DNA of 64,000 nucleotides from Candidatus Methanomassiliicoccus intestinalis Issoire-Mx1 (GCF_000404225.1 NC_021353.1:682001-746000), one strand, 5' to 3'. Positions 43,135 to 51,899 are shown, numbered from the stretch's first letter. Numbers and translations: made by a program. Notes: generated from the letters alone by a model not told the origin.

Positions 43135-45321
43135 ATGAATGTTGATATTGACACATTGGTATATCTTGTACCAATTGCGGGTATAATCGGCCTCATCGTC
43201 GCGGGTGTCCTTACCAAATGGGTTATGCGTAAGGATACAGGCACTCCAGAAATGAAAGTAATTGGAGATGCCATACGCGAGGGCGCCATGGCCTATCTGG
43301 CCCGTCAGTACAAGACAATCGCCATAATCAGCGTTATCGTAGCGGTGCTTCTAGTCGCATTGGACTGGAGAATCAGCATCGCATTCCTGATTGGAGCATT
43401 TTTCTCATCCTTGTCTGGTTATATAGGAATGAGAGTATCTGTAAGCTCCAACATCAGGACCGCTAGCGCTGCTAGAAGATCATTGAACGAATCACTTTTG
43501 ACGTCTTTCCGTGCTGGAGCCGTCTCTGGTCTTGCTGTAGTTGTTCTAAGTTTACTTGGTGTTACAGGTATTTTCTTCCTGTATCTGTTTGTACTTAACA
43601 ACGACACTGACTTTGAATCCAATTCTCTTTGGTTTTCCAACACACTTAACTTAGTCGCTGGTTATGCTTTCGGTGCTTCATTTGCTGCATTGTTTGCTCA
43701 GCTTGGTGGAGGTATTTACACCAAAGCCGCAGATGTCGGTGCCGACCTTGTAGGAAAAGTCGAAGCTGGTATTCCTGAAGATGATCCACGTAACCCTGCA
43801 GTAATTGCTGATCTTGTAGGAGACAATGTCGGAGATTGTGCTGGTCGTGGTGCTGATCTATTCGAAAGCACGGCTGCTGAAAATATTGGTGCAATGATTA
43901 TGGGTTCAGCCATTTATCTTTACACAAATGACCCTCTGTGGGTATTCTTCCCATTGGTCGTATGTGCATTTGGTATGCTGGCTTCTCTAGTTGGTATCGC
44001 TACAGTCAAGCTGAGAAACGAAAACGAAGAGCCCATGAAAGCTCTGAACCGCGGTTATTTCATTACCGCTATAATCTCTGCAGTAGGTTTGTATTTCATT
44101 ACCGATTACATGCTGGGAGCATGGCAGTACTTCGTATGCGCCATTATTGGTATCCTGCTTTCCATAGCAATCGTATATATTACTCAATATTACACAGCTG
44201 GAAGTTACCGTCCAGTCCGTGAGATTGCTGATGCTTCTGAAACCGGACCGGCTACAAATATCATTACTGGTTTCTCAATCGGTTTAGAAACAACCGTCCT
44301 GCCGATTATTGCGATTGCCCTTTCTCTCCTTGCATCTTATGCATTAGGACAGGATGCCGCTACCCTTCTCGGCCACCCAGATCAGTCATTCATATTTGGT
44401 CTGTATGGAACTGCAGCTGCTACCATTGGTATGCTAGTGACAGCAACATTTGTTTTGGCTATGGATACTTTCGGACCTATCACCGACAATGCAGGTGGTA
44501 TTGTAGAAATGTCCAATCAGCCTGAAGAAATTCGTAACAGAACCGATAAACTCGACTCAGTAGGAAACACCACAAAAGCCCTCACAAAGGGATATGCAAT
44601 GGGTTCTGCTGCGTTGGCTGCATTCCTCTTGTTCTCAGCATTCTTCGAACAAGTAGTAATTGCCAGAAATGACATGGGACTCAACACTTCACTCGAAGAA
44701 GTATTCCATGTAGATATCGCTCAACCTCAGATCTTTGTAGCTGCTCTGCTCGGTGCCATGTTAGTGTTCATATTTGCATCACTAGCTATTCGTGCTGTAG
44801 GAAAAGCTGCAGGGGGTATGATTACCGAGGTCCGCAGACAATTCAAAGAAGACCCCGGTATCATGGAAGGAACTTCCAAGCCTGATTACGCAAGCTGTGT
44901 GGATATCTCTACAAAAGCTGCTCTCAAGACAATGGTTCTGCCTGGTATCCTGCCAGTACTGACACCAATCATCCTAGGACTGTTAATGTTCTACGCTTAT
45001 GATTACGGTACAGACAACGGTGGAGTAATCGCAGTTCAGGCAGTCGGTGCATTCTTGATGGTTGCAACAATTGCCGGTATCCTGATGGCTATCCTCTTAA
45101 ACAACGGAGGAGGAGCTTGGGACAACGCCAAGAAGTTCATCGAAGATGGACATCATGGTGGAAAAGGCTCACCAGCTCATGCCGCAGCAGTCGTTGGAGA
45201 TACAGTAGGAGATCCATTCAAAGATACAGCCGGACCATCACTTCACGTGTTAGTCAAGCTGCTGTCTACGATCTCGCTGGTCTTTGCAGTAGTGTTTGTA
45301 ACTGGAACATTCCCGTTATAA
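43135..45321 (+). CDS. hppA: Membrane-bound ion-pumping pyrophosphatase
   Basis: 728 aa, about 16 membrane helices. The catalytic loop DVGADLVGKVEAGIPEDDPR and the DNVGDCAGRGADLFES segment are perfect. The segment GNTTKALTKG (about residue 478) has Lys where K+-dependent enzymes have Ala, the known marker of the K+-independent class, which pumps H+. It uses the energy of pyrophosphate to build an ion gradient, useful for a methanogen living on little energy. Expression from a strong TATA box is likely, and its codons look well adapted. Confidence 0.96.
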   Translation: MNVDIDTLVYLVPIAGIIGLIVAGVLTKWVMRKDTGTPEMKVIGDAIREGAMAYLARQYKTIAIISVIVAVLLVALDWRISIAFLIGAFFSSLSGYIGMRVSVSSNIRTASAARRSLNESLLTSFRAGAVSGLAVVVLSLLGVTGIFFLYLFVLNNDTDFESNSLWFSNTLNLVAGYAFGASFAALFAQLGGGIYTKAADVGADLVGKVEAGIPEDDPRNPAVIADLVGDNVGDCAGRGADLFESTAAENIGAMIMGSAIYLYTNDPLWVFFPLVVCAFGMLASLVGIATVKLRNENEEPMKALNRGYFITAIISAVGLYFITDYMLGAWQYFVCAIIGILLSIAIVYITQYYTAGSYRPVREIADASETGPATNIITGFSIGLETTVLPIIAIALSLLASYALGQDAATLLGHPDQSFIFGLYGTAAATIGMLVTATFVLAMDTFGPITDNAGGIVEMSNQPEEIRNRTDKLDSVGNTTKALTKGYAMGSAALAAFLLFSAFFEQVVIARNDMGLNTSLEEVFHVDIAQPQIFVAALLGAMLVFIFASLAIRAVGKAAGGMITEVRRQFKEDPGIMEGTSKPDYASCVDISTKAALKTMVLPGILPVLTPIILGLLMFYAYDYGTDNGGVIAVQAVGAFLMVATIAGILMAILLNNGGGAWDNAKKFIEDGHHGGKGSPAHAAAVVGDTVGDPFKDTAGPSLHVLVKLLSTISLVFAVVFVTGTFPL

Positions 45322-45335
45322 GCGCGACTCAAAAC

Positions 45336-45350
45336 CCCTTCCTTTTTTTT
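45336..45350 (+). terminator. T-rich archaeal terminator after hppA
   Basis: A run of nine T (CCTTCC followed by T-run) 20 nt after the stop of the pyrophosphatase gene; no hairpin is needed for archaeal termination. Confidence 0.5.
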
Positions 45351-45511
45351 ATATATCTTCAGTTTTTGCTGCTTGCTTTACCATCTTAAAATCTATTTTT
45401 ATACTTCTTATGTCATCCATCAGCTATCAGCTGAGCCATGGAAGTTTTTAAAATCAGATGTCTTTAAATAACAGTTGATTCATGACGACCATATCGTTCA
45501 GAGGATATGCT

Positions 45512-46084
45512 ATGTATTTGCTGACTACGAAGGAAAAGGTAGTACGGATTCCCCCAGAAATGTTGGGAGAAGACCTCGACGAGGTCGTTAATCGGAGTAC
45601 CCGCGCAACATTTGAGGGAAGTATGGAAAGTGGTAACTCGTACACCATACTGATTACCAACGTGGAGCAAGTGGGTCCAGGACGTATAGTCCACGGAGAT
45701 GGAGCAGTTTACCAGAATGTCAAATATGATGCTCTTATGTTTCGTCCACTTCTTCAAGAGGTTATCGAAGGTACAGTTGTAGAAGTTTTAAAGTTCGGTG
45801 CATTTGTAAGATTTGGCCCTCTAGACGGCTTACTGCATGTCAGTCAGATAATGGACGATCGTATCGACATAGATCAAGACAATGGTAGACTCATCGGTAA
45901 GGATACCAAACGTGATCTTAAAGTCGGAGACAGTGTGCGTGCAAGAATCGTAGCACTCAGCATAAATGAAAGGAATCCGCGCGAATCAAAAATCGGTCTC
46001 ACAATGAGGCAGCCTGGACTCGGAAAGATCGAATGGTTGGAAGAAGACCATAACACTCCAGATGCAACAGGTGATGAAGAATGA
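45512..46084 (+). CDS. rpo7: DNA-directed RNA polymerase subunit Rpo7 (RpoE')
   Basis: 190 aa from the ATG at 45512 (MYLLTTKEKVVRIPPEML), which has AGAGGA upstream; an ATG at 45482 would add ten residues that do not fit the family. N-terminal Rpb7 domain, then an S1 RNA-binding domain (about 80-170; GAFVRFGPLDGLLHVSQ). It forms the stalk of the archaeal RNA polymerase with Rpo4. The gene overlaps spt4 by 4 nt, the classical archaeal order. Confidence 0.95.
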   Translation: MYLLTTKEKVVRIPPEMLGEDLDEVVNRSTRATFEGSMESGNSYTILITNVEQVGPGRIVHGDGAVYQNVKYDALMFRPLLQEVIEGTVVEVLKFGAFVRFGPLDGLLHVSQIMDDRIDIDQDNGRLIGKDTKRDLKVGDSVRARIVALSINERNPRESKIGLTMRQPGLGKIEWLEEDHNTPDATGDEE

Positions 46085-46266
46085 AGGTTCAGCGTGCATG
46101 TAAACACTGCAGTTATATGACTGAAGAAGATAACTGCCCTTTGTGTGGCAATGCCACTTCCAAGGAATGGCAGGGATATGTGGTAATTCTAGACCACACC
46201 AATTCAATGATCGCAGAACGGATGGGAATAAATGTCAATGGAAAGTTCGCCCTCAAGGTGCGCTGA
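46081..46266 (+). CDS. spt4: Transcription elongation factor Spt4 (RpoE'')
   Basis: 61 aa. A four-cysteine zinc finger (CKHC ... CPLC) is followed by the SKEWQGYVVILD segment of Spt4. It pairs with Spt5 to keep RNA polymerase elongating. It overlaps rpo7 by ATGA and is itself overlapped by the next gene. Confidence 0.94.
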   Translation: MKVQRACKHCSYMTEEDNCPLCGNATSKEWQGYVVILDHTNSMIAERMGINVNGKFALKVR

Positions 46267-46789
46267 GTTACAGTGCCCTGCTAAGGGATGGGCTCTTCCA
46301 GAATATATGAGAAACGAACTAAGTACAGGTTTTGGCGAATTGGTAAAATTAGAAGATTTGAAGATTCAATTAGAAGGTTGTGTGAAGTTGTTGTCTGTCG
46401 GTGATTTTGTATCATATACTCTGTTAGACAACGGTTTCAAACCAGATTTGATCATCTACGACCTCAAGACTGAGCGGAGACCCTTCTCTCCCCTCTCCTC
46501 TAAGCTCAGTCTATTGTGCGGCGAGGAAGTAGTTGTTAAAAACCCTGCAGGGTACATAACTCCAGAGCTTGTAACTGAAATCAGTTCAGCTCTTGGCAGA
46601 GATGCCCCTACAAAAATCAGAGTCGATGGTGAAGAAGACCTTGCTGCATTGGTCTGTGCAGCTGCGGCTCCTACGGGCTCATGCCTGATGTATGGTGTAC
46701 CAGGTGTTGGTATGGCATTACTGAAGGTAGATGCAGCCTCTTCAGACCGAGCAAAATCTTTACTATATTCCATGGAGGAATTAAATTGA
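46232..46789 (+). CDS. GTP-dependent dephospho-CoA kinase (DUF359 family)
   Basis: 185 aa. Family signatures: VGDFVSYTLLDNGFKPDL, IYDLKTER, NPAGYITPEL, VDGEEDLAAL and the YGVPGVGMALLKV end. DUF359 proteins are the archaeal GTP-dependent dephospho-CoA kinases that finish CoA synthesis. The start is uncertain: ATG 46232 overlaps spt4 by 35 nt but is needed to include the conserved LPEYMRNEL segment; the next in-frame ATG (46307) would cut into it. Its place between spt4 and eS24 is common in archaea. Confidence 0.9.
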   Translation: MSMESSPSRCAELQCPAKGWALPEYMRNELSTGFGELVKLEDLKIQLEGCVKLLSVGDFVSYTLLDNGFKPDLIIYDLKTERRPFSPLSSKLSLLCGEEVVVKNPAGYITPELVTEISSALGRDAPTKIRVDGEEDLAALVCAAAAPTGSCLMYGVPGVGMALLKVDAASSDRAKSLLYSMEELN

Positions 46790-47103
46790 AGTTAGAGATA
46801 ATCGATAAAACTGAAAATAAGCTCATGCATCGTGTTGAAGTAAAATTCAAGGCGATACATGTTGGAGAATCAACACCTAACCGCGATGCTATCAAGGAGG
46901 CATTAGCCAGTAACTTTTCAGCACCAAAAGACAACATAATTGTTACTCGCATGAATTCTGAGTATGGAAAGTGCTCTACAGATGGCTACGCCAAAATCTA
47001 CGATTCAGCAGACATCGCAAAAACTCACGAGAGAAACTATCTTCTCGTAAGAAACGGCCTTGCTGAGAAGAAAGTCAGAGCATCAAAGAAGAGGAAAAAG
47101 TGA
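46786..47103 (+). CDS. rps24e: Ribosomal protein eS24
   Basis: 105 aa from a TTG at 46786, which overlaps the previous stop and has GGAGGA 7 nt upstream. The sequence LEIIDKTENKLMHRVEV, then FSAPKDNIIVTRMNSEYG matches eS24, with a basic C-terminus. Longer in-frame starts inside the kinase gene do not fit the family length. Confidence 0.93.
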   Translation: MKLEIIDKTENKLMHRVEVKFKAIHVGESTPNRDAIKEALASNFSAPKDNIIVTRMNSEYGKCSTDGYAKIYDSADIAKTHERNYLLVRNGLAEKKVRASKKRKK

Positions 47104-47114
47104 GTGTGATATAA

Positions 47115-47312
47115 ATGGCCGATAAGAAAAAATCCGCAGCACCTAAAAAAGAAGCTTCAGCAAAGAAAAACTATTACTCTGTCAACGGAGACAAATTGGA
47201 ACGTGTAAAACGTAACTGTCCCAAATGCGGACCAGGTGTATTCCTTGCTGAACACAAAGATCGTGTGTCCTGCGGTAAATGTGGATATACAGAATTCAAA
47301 AACAAAAACTGA
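47115..47312 (+). CDS. rps27ae: Ribosomal protein eS31 (S27ae)
   Basis: 65 aa: a Lys/Ala-rich N-terminus, then a zinc ribbon CPKCGPG ... CGKCGYTEF. It follows eS24 by 11 nt, the standard archaeal arrangement. Confidence 0.94.
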   Translation: MADKKKSAAPKKEASAKKNYYSVNGDKLERVKRNCPKCGPGVFLAEHKDRVSCGKCGYTEFKNKN

Positions 47313-47353
47313 TGCGTGGTTTTTCCACCTATCTTTTCTATTTTAGTGGTTGA

Positions 47354-48085
47354 ATGATCGGTTTCATCGGCTATGGGAACATGGGAGGAGCTCTTGTACG
47401 GGCATTTCTTTCTCATGGGATCCCGGCTGATGAAATTGTAATCTCCACACGATCTCCTGAAAAACTCAAATCTCTTTTGGATGAGTACAGCGTCTCAGTA
47501 GGCAGCATGAATGAAGTGCAGTCTGCAGATATCCTTTTTCTTTGTGTAAGAAGCAGTGATGCACTGGATGTTTTGAAACAATTAACTTCGTTCAAGGGTC
47601 ATTTAGTTTCAATCAATGGAGGAATCTCATTAAATGATCTCTCATCAATATACTCTGGTCCTGTAACCAAAGCCATGCCTCCTTTGACTGCAGAGGTCGG
47701 CAGAGGAATTGTACTTCTGTGCCACAATCAGATCTGCTCTACATCTAAAATAATTGAGGAACTGTTTTCTAAAGTATGTAGTGTAGAGATCCTGCCGGAA
47801 GATAAATTTCCTGATGCAGAGAATATAACTGGTTGTGCCCCTGCATTTTTTGCCAGATTCGCAGAAATGCTTGCAGAGTCTTCAAATTTTTCATCCGAAG
47901 AATCTTTAAAAATGGCAAAAGAGACACTTATTGCTACAGCTTTATTACTGGATGAAGGTAAACTTTCACTTAATGACCTGATTGAAAAAGTTGCTACCAA
48001 AGGGGGAATAACAGAAAAAGGTCTTCAGGTCATGGACGATGAGCTCCCTTCAACCGTCAAGAAGATGTATGAACACATGCATTGA
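47354..48085 (+). CDS. proC: Pyrroline-5-carboxylate reductase family protein
   Basis: 243 aa. N-terminal NAD(P)-binding fold (MIGFIGYGNMGGAL), MPPLTAEVGRGI in the position of the family MPN-P segment, and a C-terminal helical dimer domain with ATKGGITEKGLQVMDD. ProC makes proline by reducing pyrroline-5-carboxylate. Here the usual MPNTP is MPPLT and SGSGPAY is TGCAPAF, so the specificity may be relaxed or different; ProC-like imine reductase is the alternative. Confidence 0.82.
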   Translation: MIGFIGYGNMGGALVRAFLSHGIPADEIVISTRSPEKLKSLLDEYSVSVGSMNEVQSADILFLCVRSSDALDVLKQLTSFKGHLVSINGGISLNDLSSIYSGPVTKAMPPLTAEVGRGIVLLCHNQICSTSKIIEELFSKVCSVEILPEDKFPDAENITGCAPAFFARFAEMLAESSNFSSEESLKMAKETLIATALLLDEGKLSLNDLIEKVATKGGITEKGLQVMDDELPSTVKKMYEHMH

Positions 48086-48129
48086 TATTTTGAGAAGGTT
48101 TATCTAACAAATCAATATCTGCAATCAAA

Positions 48130-48223
48130 GGGCTTGTGGTGTAGCTTGGATATCACCGAGGCCTCCGGCAGGAACTTGTCCTGGAGAAAGCCTCAGACCC
48201 GGGTTCGAATCCCGGCATGCCCG
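48130..48223 (+). tRNA. tRNA-Arg(CCG) with a 20-nt intron at 37/38
   Basis: Acceptor GGGCTTG/CATGCCC (one T-T mismatch at 5/68), D arm GTG/CAC with A20, anticodon stem GAGGC/GCCTC, T arm CCGGG-TTCGAAT-CCCGG, discriminator G73; no CCA is encoded. Between the anticodon-stem strands are 27 nt. A perfect bulge-helix-bulge forms: helix CTCC/GGAG with 3-nt bulges GGC and AAA, capped by AGGA/TCCT. Cutting after the second base of each bulge removes 48169-48188 and gives the loop CUCCGGA, anticodon CCG. A20, C35 and G36 fit arginine identity. A cut two bases earlier would give CCA (Trp), but that breaks the canonical rule and Trp tRNAs usually have A73. A TATA-like GGTTTATC lies about 30 nt upstream. 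Confidence 0.88.
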
Positions 48224-48358
48224 CTTTATATCTATTCATTTGATTAGCCATTGCATAATCTATACAGTGAAAATCTGCATTTTTTTGACAGTGTAATATA
48301 TTTTGATGATTTTCAAGATATCTTCATATAAAGCCTGGAGCTATCTAAAAACGTTATT

Positions 48359-48994
48359 ATGGCAAATCAATCAGAAATTTTATATCGCGAATTAATGGAA
48401 GAAGATTATCCTGCATTAGAAAAGCTTATCATCGATACATGGAGGTTCGATAAACTATTCAATAATCCGACTGATACTTCTTACCTCGCCAAGCTCTATT
48501 TGAAAAATTGTCTTCAAAACAACACATACGCTAAAGTGGCAGTCAGCGAGGGTACTGTAGTCGGAGCAATCATGGGCAGAAACAATAGTTCTGCAAAGAA
48601 ACCTTCGCTTAATGAAGCATTGTCATGGGTCGGCGATGCTGCTAAGTTGAGACTATCCAAATCTGGACGGCAAGTCTGTGAATTATTCAAGGATTTTGAA
48701 GAACTGAGTGAAGAATTATTGGCGCAGTGCCGTCAGATATTTGACGGTGAACTGGCTTTCTTTGCAGTAGACCCAGATTTTCGTGGATTAGATATAGGTA
48801 AAAATCTGCTGCAGACTTTCATTAGCTATCTGGTTTCTGAGGGAGCTCACACACTCTATGTTTTTACTGATTCTACATACAATTCTACATTCTATGAGGA
48901 AAATGGATTCATAAAGATTGGTGAAAAAACAAAGGATCTGCAACCTTTAATTGATGCATCCCTGAGTATGTGTATCTACAGCTATGAGTTTTAA
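48359..48994 (+). CDS. GNAT-family acetyltransferase
   Basis: 211 aa. The N-terminal YRELMEEDYPALEKLI and the acetyl-CoA segment AVDPDFRGLDIGKNLL (Q/RxxGxG/A-like) near residue 140 mark a GNAT fold; YEENGFIKIGE is the usual last motif. The middle contains a long helical insert (about 85-130). Substrate unknown. It follows the tRNA gene and ends at a strong hairpin terminator. Confidence 0.85.
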   Translation: MANQSEILYRELMEEDYPALEKLIIDTWRFDKLFNNPTDTSYLAKLYLKNCLQNNTYAKVAVSEGTVVGAIMGRNNSSAKKPSLNEALSWVGDAAKLRLSKSGRQVCELFKDFEELSEELLAQCRQIFDGELAFFAVDPDFRGLDIGKNLLQTFISYLVSEGAHTLYVFTDSTYNSTFYEENGFIKIGEKTKDLQPLIDASLSMCIYSYEF

Positions 48995-49004
48995 ACATTG
49001 GATC

Positions 49005-49047
49005 GTACACTTTCAAGATCCTAGGAAGTGTACTTATTTTATCTTTT
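49005..49047 (+). terminator. Hairpin plus T-rich terminator
   Basis: GTACACTT (49005-49012) pairs with AAGTGTAC (49026-49033), followed by TTATTTTATC and a seven-T run. It ends the acetyltransferase gene. Confidence 0.7.
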
Positions 49048-49173
49048 TTTCAATTGCCAATTCTAATGCAGAATCATCACTTGAAAAAATAAAAGTATTG
49101 AACATCCCCACTTAACCTTGATTTTGAGATATAAAGCAGGTAAAGGACTAGATTCATCATTTTTTAGAGACAA

Positions 49174-49552
49174 ATGGTAAAAATCATTCTCACTGCTCAT
49201 TGTTTTGATGATGATTGTAGTGTCCAGCACTACTATATTGACTTCGGATTCAAACAATTCTGCAACTGTGGAGATAATATTGTCCACGGATGATTCGCAG
49301 AATGAATATACTTTTGATGATCCTTTTATTTATAATGAAGAAAGCGGCACTCCTTCAGGCTATACTGCAGCTGATGTTAATCTGGTACCTACTCTTCAAT
49401 CAAAAAATATTTTGAATTATGCCGTTGGTGACTTTGACGGGGACGGCAATGAGGAGATTGCTGTTCTTCATCAAAGTTATATTATGTATTTCGGCCTTAA
49501 TCTAACGACAGGTGCTCTTGAACTGTTGTATTATACAGACATATATACTTGA
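49174..49552 (+). pseudogene. Frameshifted remnant of an FG-GAP/VCBS-repeat surface protein
   Basis: The open frame from a TTG at 49205 (115 aa) begins in the middle of a signal peptide. Upstream in frame are K-S-F-S-L-L-I-V-L but no start codon. Removing one A from the five-A run at 49179-49183 joins an ATG at 49174 to it and gives MVKSFSLLIVLMMIVVSS, a perfect signal peptide. The rest contains one FG-GAP repeat with a calcium-loop motif (VGDFDGDGNEEIAVL), then stops. Intact proteins of this type have many repeats, so the gene is broken at the start and probably truncated at the end. A sequencing error in the A-run would change only the first point. Confidence 0.6.
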
Positions 49553-49627
49553 TATAGTATAAGGCATAAGAAATGTAATGTCAAAGAAAAAGTGTGTGCT
49601 TGTCATTACGGAAAGGTTGTAAAGCAA

Positions 49628-50608
49628 ATGAAAAAAATCGCGAAAATGTTTTTAAAGGTCACACTAGTAATTGTTATATTGCTTATAGTTTGTACCATCG
49701 TTTTTGTGCTTGTTGCAAAGGACAGAGACACCAATTACAGCAAATATACAGAAACTACTGGTGAGATTGAAGTGATATATACTGGCTCAGGCGATAGCGA
49801 GGTATCCTACAAGGAATATGACGCAAACGATGATGTAATTGTGAAATATGCAATCTGGTATCCAAGTGAACTGGAAAGCAACGATAATAAGTATCCTGTT
49901 GTGATATTTGCAAACGGAACAGGAAGCACTTCGTCTACCTATACGTCATTCTTAAAACACTTATCCTCGTGGGGATTTATTGCAGTTGGAAATGATGATA
50001 AAAACACCAGGACAGGTGCTTCGTTGGAAGAAACCGTTAAGTTTCTAATTGAAGAAAATGAGAATAAGAGTAGCGTCTTTTATCAGAAAATAGATTTAGA
50101 TAATATTGGAATTGGCGGACACTCTCAAGGTGGACCAGCAGTGTTTAACATGGTAACCAATCAAGAGCATGGCTATATGATAAAAACTTTGTATGCTGCA
50201 AGCGCGACATCGTCTTATCATACAGCGGTTATGGGTGACCACTGGGAATATGATATTTCAAAGGTGAAAATACCAGTATTTTTAACAGCAGGAACAGGTT
50301 ATTGGGACGCTGGCAATGCTACAAGCAAAGAACAGGTAACTGACGATAAGAACGGCATAGCGCAGGGCATTTGTCCGTTATGGTCGTTGCAGGAAAACTA
50401 TGATCTCCTGCCGGAAACAATAGATAAAGTCATTGCAAGAAAGACAAATACAGACCACGGGGATTCATACAAACAGTTTGATGGTTATATGACAGCGTGG
50501 TTTATGTATTATTTGCAAGGCGATAATGAAGCAGGGAAAGCGTTTGCAATTGACGGGGAACTATCCACCAATAATTTGTATCAAGATGTCCAAACCAATA
50601 TAGAGTGA
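49628..50608 (+). CDS. Membrane-anchored alpha/beta hydrolase, probably acquired from bacteria
   Basis: 326 aa from the ATG at 49628; a GTG at 49592 is possible but the Cys/His-rich extension looks untranslated. One N-terminal membrane helix (about 9-30), then an alpha/beta hydrolase fold with nucleophile elbow GIGGHSQGG (Ser166), oxyanion segment FANGTGST and a late His in NTDHGDS. It resembles Firmicutes dienelactone hydrolase/chlorophyllase-like esterases. The transcript ends in a long bacterial-type intrinsic terminator, and neighbouring genes are unrelated; both point to lateral transfer. Substrate unknown. Confidence 0.82.
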   Translation: MKKIAKMFLKVTLVIVILLIVCTIVFVLVAKDRDTNYSKYTETTGEIEVIYTGSGDSEVSYKEYDANDDVIVKYAIWYPSELESNDNKYPVVIFANGTGSTSSTYTSFLKHLSSWGFIAVGNDDKNTRTGASLEETVKFLIEENENKSSVFYQKIDLDNIGIGGHSQGGPAVFNMVTNQEHGYMIKTLYAASATSSYHTAVMGDHWEYDISKVKIPVFLTAGTGYWDAGNATSKEQVTDDKNGIAQGICPLWSLQENYDLLPETIDKVIARKTNTDHGDSYKQFDGYMTAWFMYYLQGDNEAGKAFAIDGELSTNNLYQDVQTNIE

Positions 50609-50675
50609 TCAGGAAGCAAATTACTGCTGTTTGCACAGACCGCAGTCCCCTAACAACTGAATAACCGATCTACTG

Positions 50676-50718
50676 AGGGCAACCATTTTCGTACAGAAAA
50701 CGGCTGCCCTTTCTTTTA
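50676..50718 (+). terminator. Bacterial-style intrinsic terminator
   Basis: AGGGCA (50676-50681), CC, TTTTC (50686-50690), loop GTACA, GAAAA (50696-50700), GG and TGCCCT (50705-50710) form a long imperfect stem followed by TTTCTTTT. Confidence 0.75.
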
Positions 50719-50766
50719 TAAAAAATTTGTTTAAGATTAATTATGACTTTATTCTGCTGTTGATAA

Positions 50767-50809
50767 ATTAATCATGTATTACGAACACGTTCGTAAACAG
50801 ATTAATCAT
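50767..50809. promoter_or_regulatory. Palindromic operator before the methyltransferase gene
   Basis: TTACGAAC (50779-50786), AC, GTTCGTAA (50789-50796): a perfect 8-bp inverted repeat. It is flanked on both sides by the direct repeat ATTAATCAT (50767-50775 and 50801-50809). A TATA-like GCATTATATC follows at about 50817-50826. The core CGAAC-AY-GTTCG recurs at 52665-52678. Confidence 0.65.
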
Positions 50810-50867
50810 CAAAAATGCATTATATCTTTGGGCAAAGACAGGTGAAGAACTGCGAGGGAGTGATATT

Positions 50868-51896
50868 ATGGATGATATGACGCCAAGGGAGAGATTCTTT
50901 AAAGCCATGCATAGGGAGCCTGTAGACAGACCGCCTGTTTGTGGCATGACAACCACTGCAACCGTGGAGCTCATGGATCACGTAGGAGCTGCATGGCCAG
51001 ATGCGCACACCGATGCCAGAAAAATGGCAAAGATCGCATTAGGAGTTTATGACTACCTTGGATTAGAGTCAGTAAGAGTTCCTTACTGTCTGACATATGA
51101 AGCGGAAGCATTGGGATGCACCATTGACCTAGGTAAAAAGAACAGCACGCCCATGGTTAAAAACAGCCCGTTCAAAGGAGAATTGGATCCAAATTTTGAA
51201 TTGATGGGTCCAGAAGAGATGATGAAACTTGCCAGAAATAAAGCTGTGGCTGATGCAGCAGAAATAATCATAAAAGAAAGAACAGTGGATCTTCCGACAT
51301 TATTGGGTGTTACAGGCCCTTTTACAATAGCTGGTCACCTAGCAGGAACAGAAAGTCTGATCTTATGGACATTAACTGATCCAGATGTTGTATCGAAGTA
51401 TACAGAGTTTACAGGCGACTATGTGAAAATGTGGCTTGAATTTGTTGAAACACTTGGAATCGACAGCATTCAGATGAGCGAACCAACCGCATCATACGAC
51501 ATGATCTCAGAAGATATGTTTGATACATACGTTCTGCCTAATCTGCAGAGGGTATACAAGCCGCTCAAGGAAACAATGAAAGTTCTTCACATCTGCGGAG
51601 ATACTGTGCCGATATTGTCACATATGGCCGCTTCAGGTGCTGATGCACTCAGCATTGAAGAAAAAGCCAATCCATATGATGCTGTCAAGGCAGTAGGAGA
51701 TAAAGTTGCATTGGTAGGGAATGTTGGTGTGGTCAGAGACCTTCTTCAGGGTACACCAGAAACTGTCATAAAATCTGCTCAGACCAGCATAGATGCAGGA
51801 TTTAACATCATATCTGCAGGATGCGGAATGTCTGCATTAATCAAAAAGGAAAATATCTGGGCGATGGTCAACGCTACCAAAAACTACAGGGCTTAA
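50868..51896 (+). CDS. Methylcobamide:coenzyme M methyltransferase (MtaA/MtbA family)
   Basis: 342 aa, the usual length. It has a uroporphyrinogen-decarboxylase-like barrel with the zinc ligands H241-x-C243 (LHICGD) and C319 (SAGCGMS) in place. It moves a methyl group from a methylated corrinoid protein to coenzyme M, which then enters methane formation. Sequence alone does not tell whether methanol (MtaA) or methylamine (MtbA) is served. RBS GAGGGAG precedes the ATG. A palindromic operator lies just upstream of the TATA box, and the same core sits before the MFS gene at 52756. The dependence on corrinoids connects with the putative uptake region at the left of the window. Confidence 0.92.
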   Translation: MDDMTPRERFFKAMHREPVDRPPVCGMTTTATVELMDHVGAAWPDAHTDARKMAKIALGVYDYLGLESVRVPYCLTYEAEALGCTIDLGKKNSTPMVKNSPFKGELDPNFELMGPEEMMKLARNKAVADAAEIIIKERTVDLPTLLGVTGPFTIAGHLAGTESLILWTLTDPDVVSKYTEFTGDYVKMWLEFVETLGIDSIQMSEPTASYDMISEDMFDTYVLPNLQRVYKPLKETMKVLHICGDTVPILSHMAASGADALSIEEKANPYDAVKAVGDKVALVGNVGVVRDLLQGTPETVIKSAQTSIDAGFNIISAGCGMSALIKKENIWAMVNATKNYRA

Positions 51897-51899
51897 ACT

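Noticed and set aside
43938..44222. 94-codon alternative frame inside hppA
   Set aside because: The pyrophosphatase frame is certain; the overlapping product has no plausible fold.
48130..48223. tRNA-Trp(CCA) reading
   Set aside because: It needs cuts at the edges of the bulges instead of after their second base; A20, G36 and G73 favour arginine.
48130..50718. Integrated element attached at the tRNA gene
   Set aside because: No integrase, no transposase and no visible duplicate of the tRNA 3' end were found; only weak signs of transfer remain.
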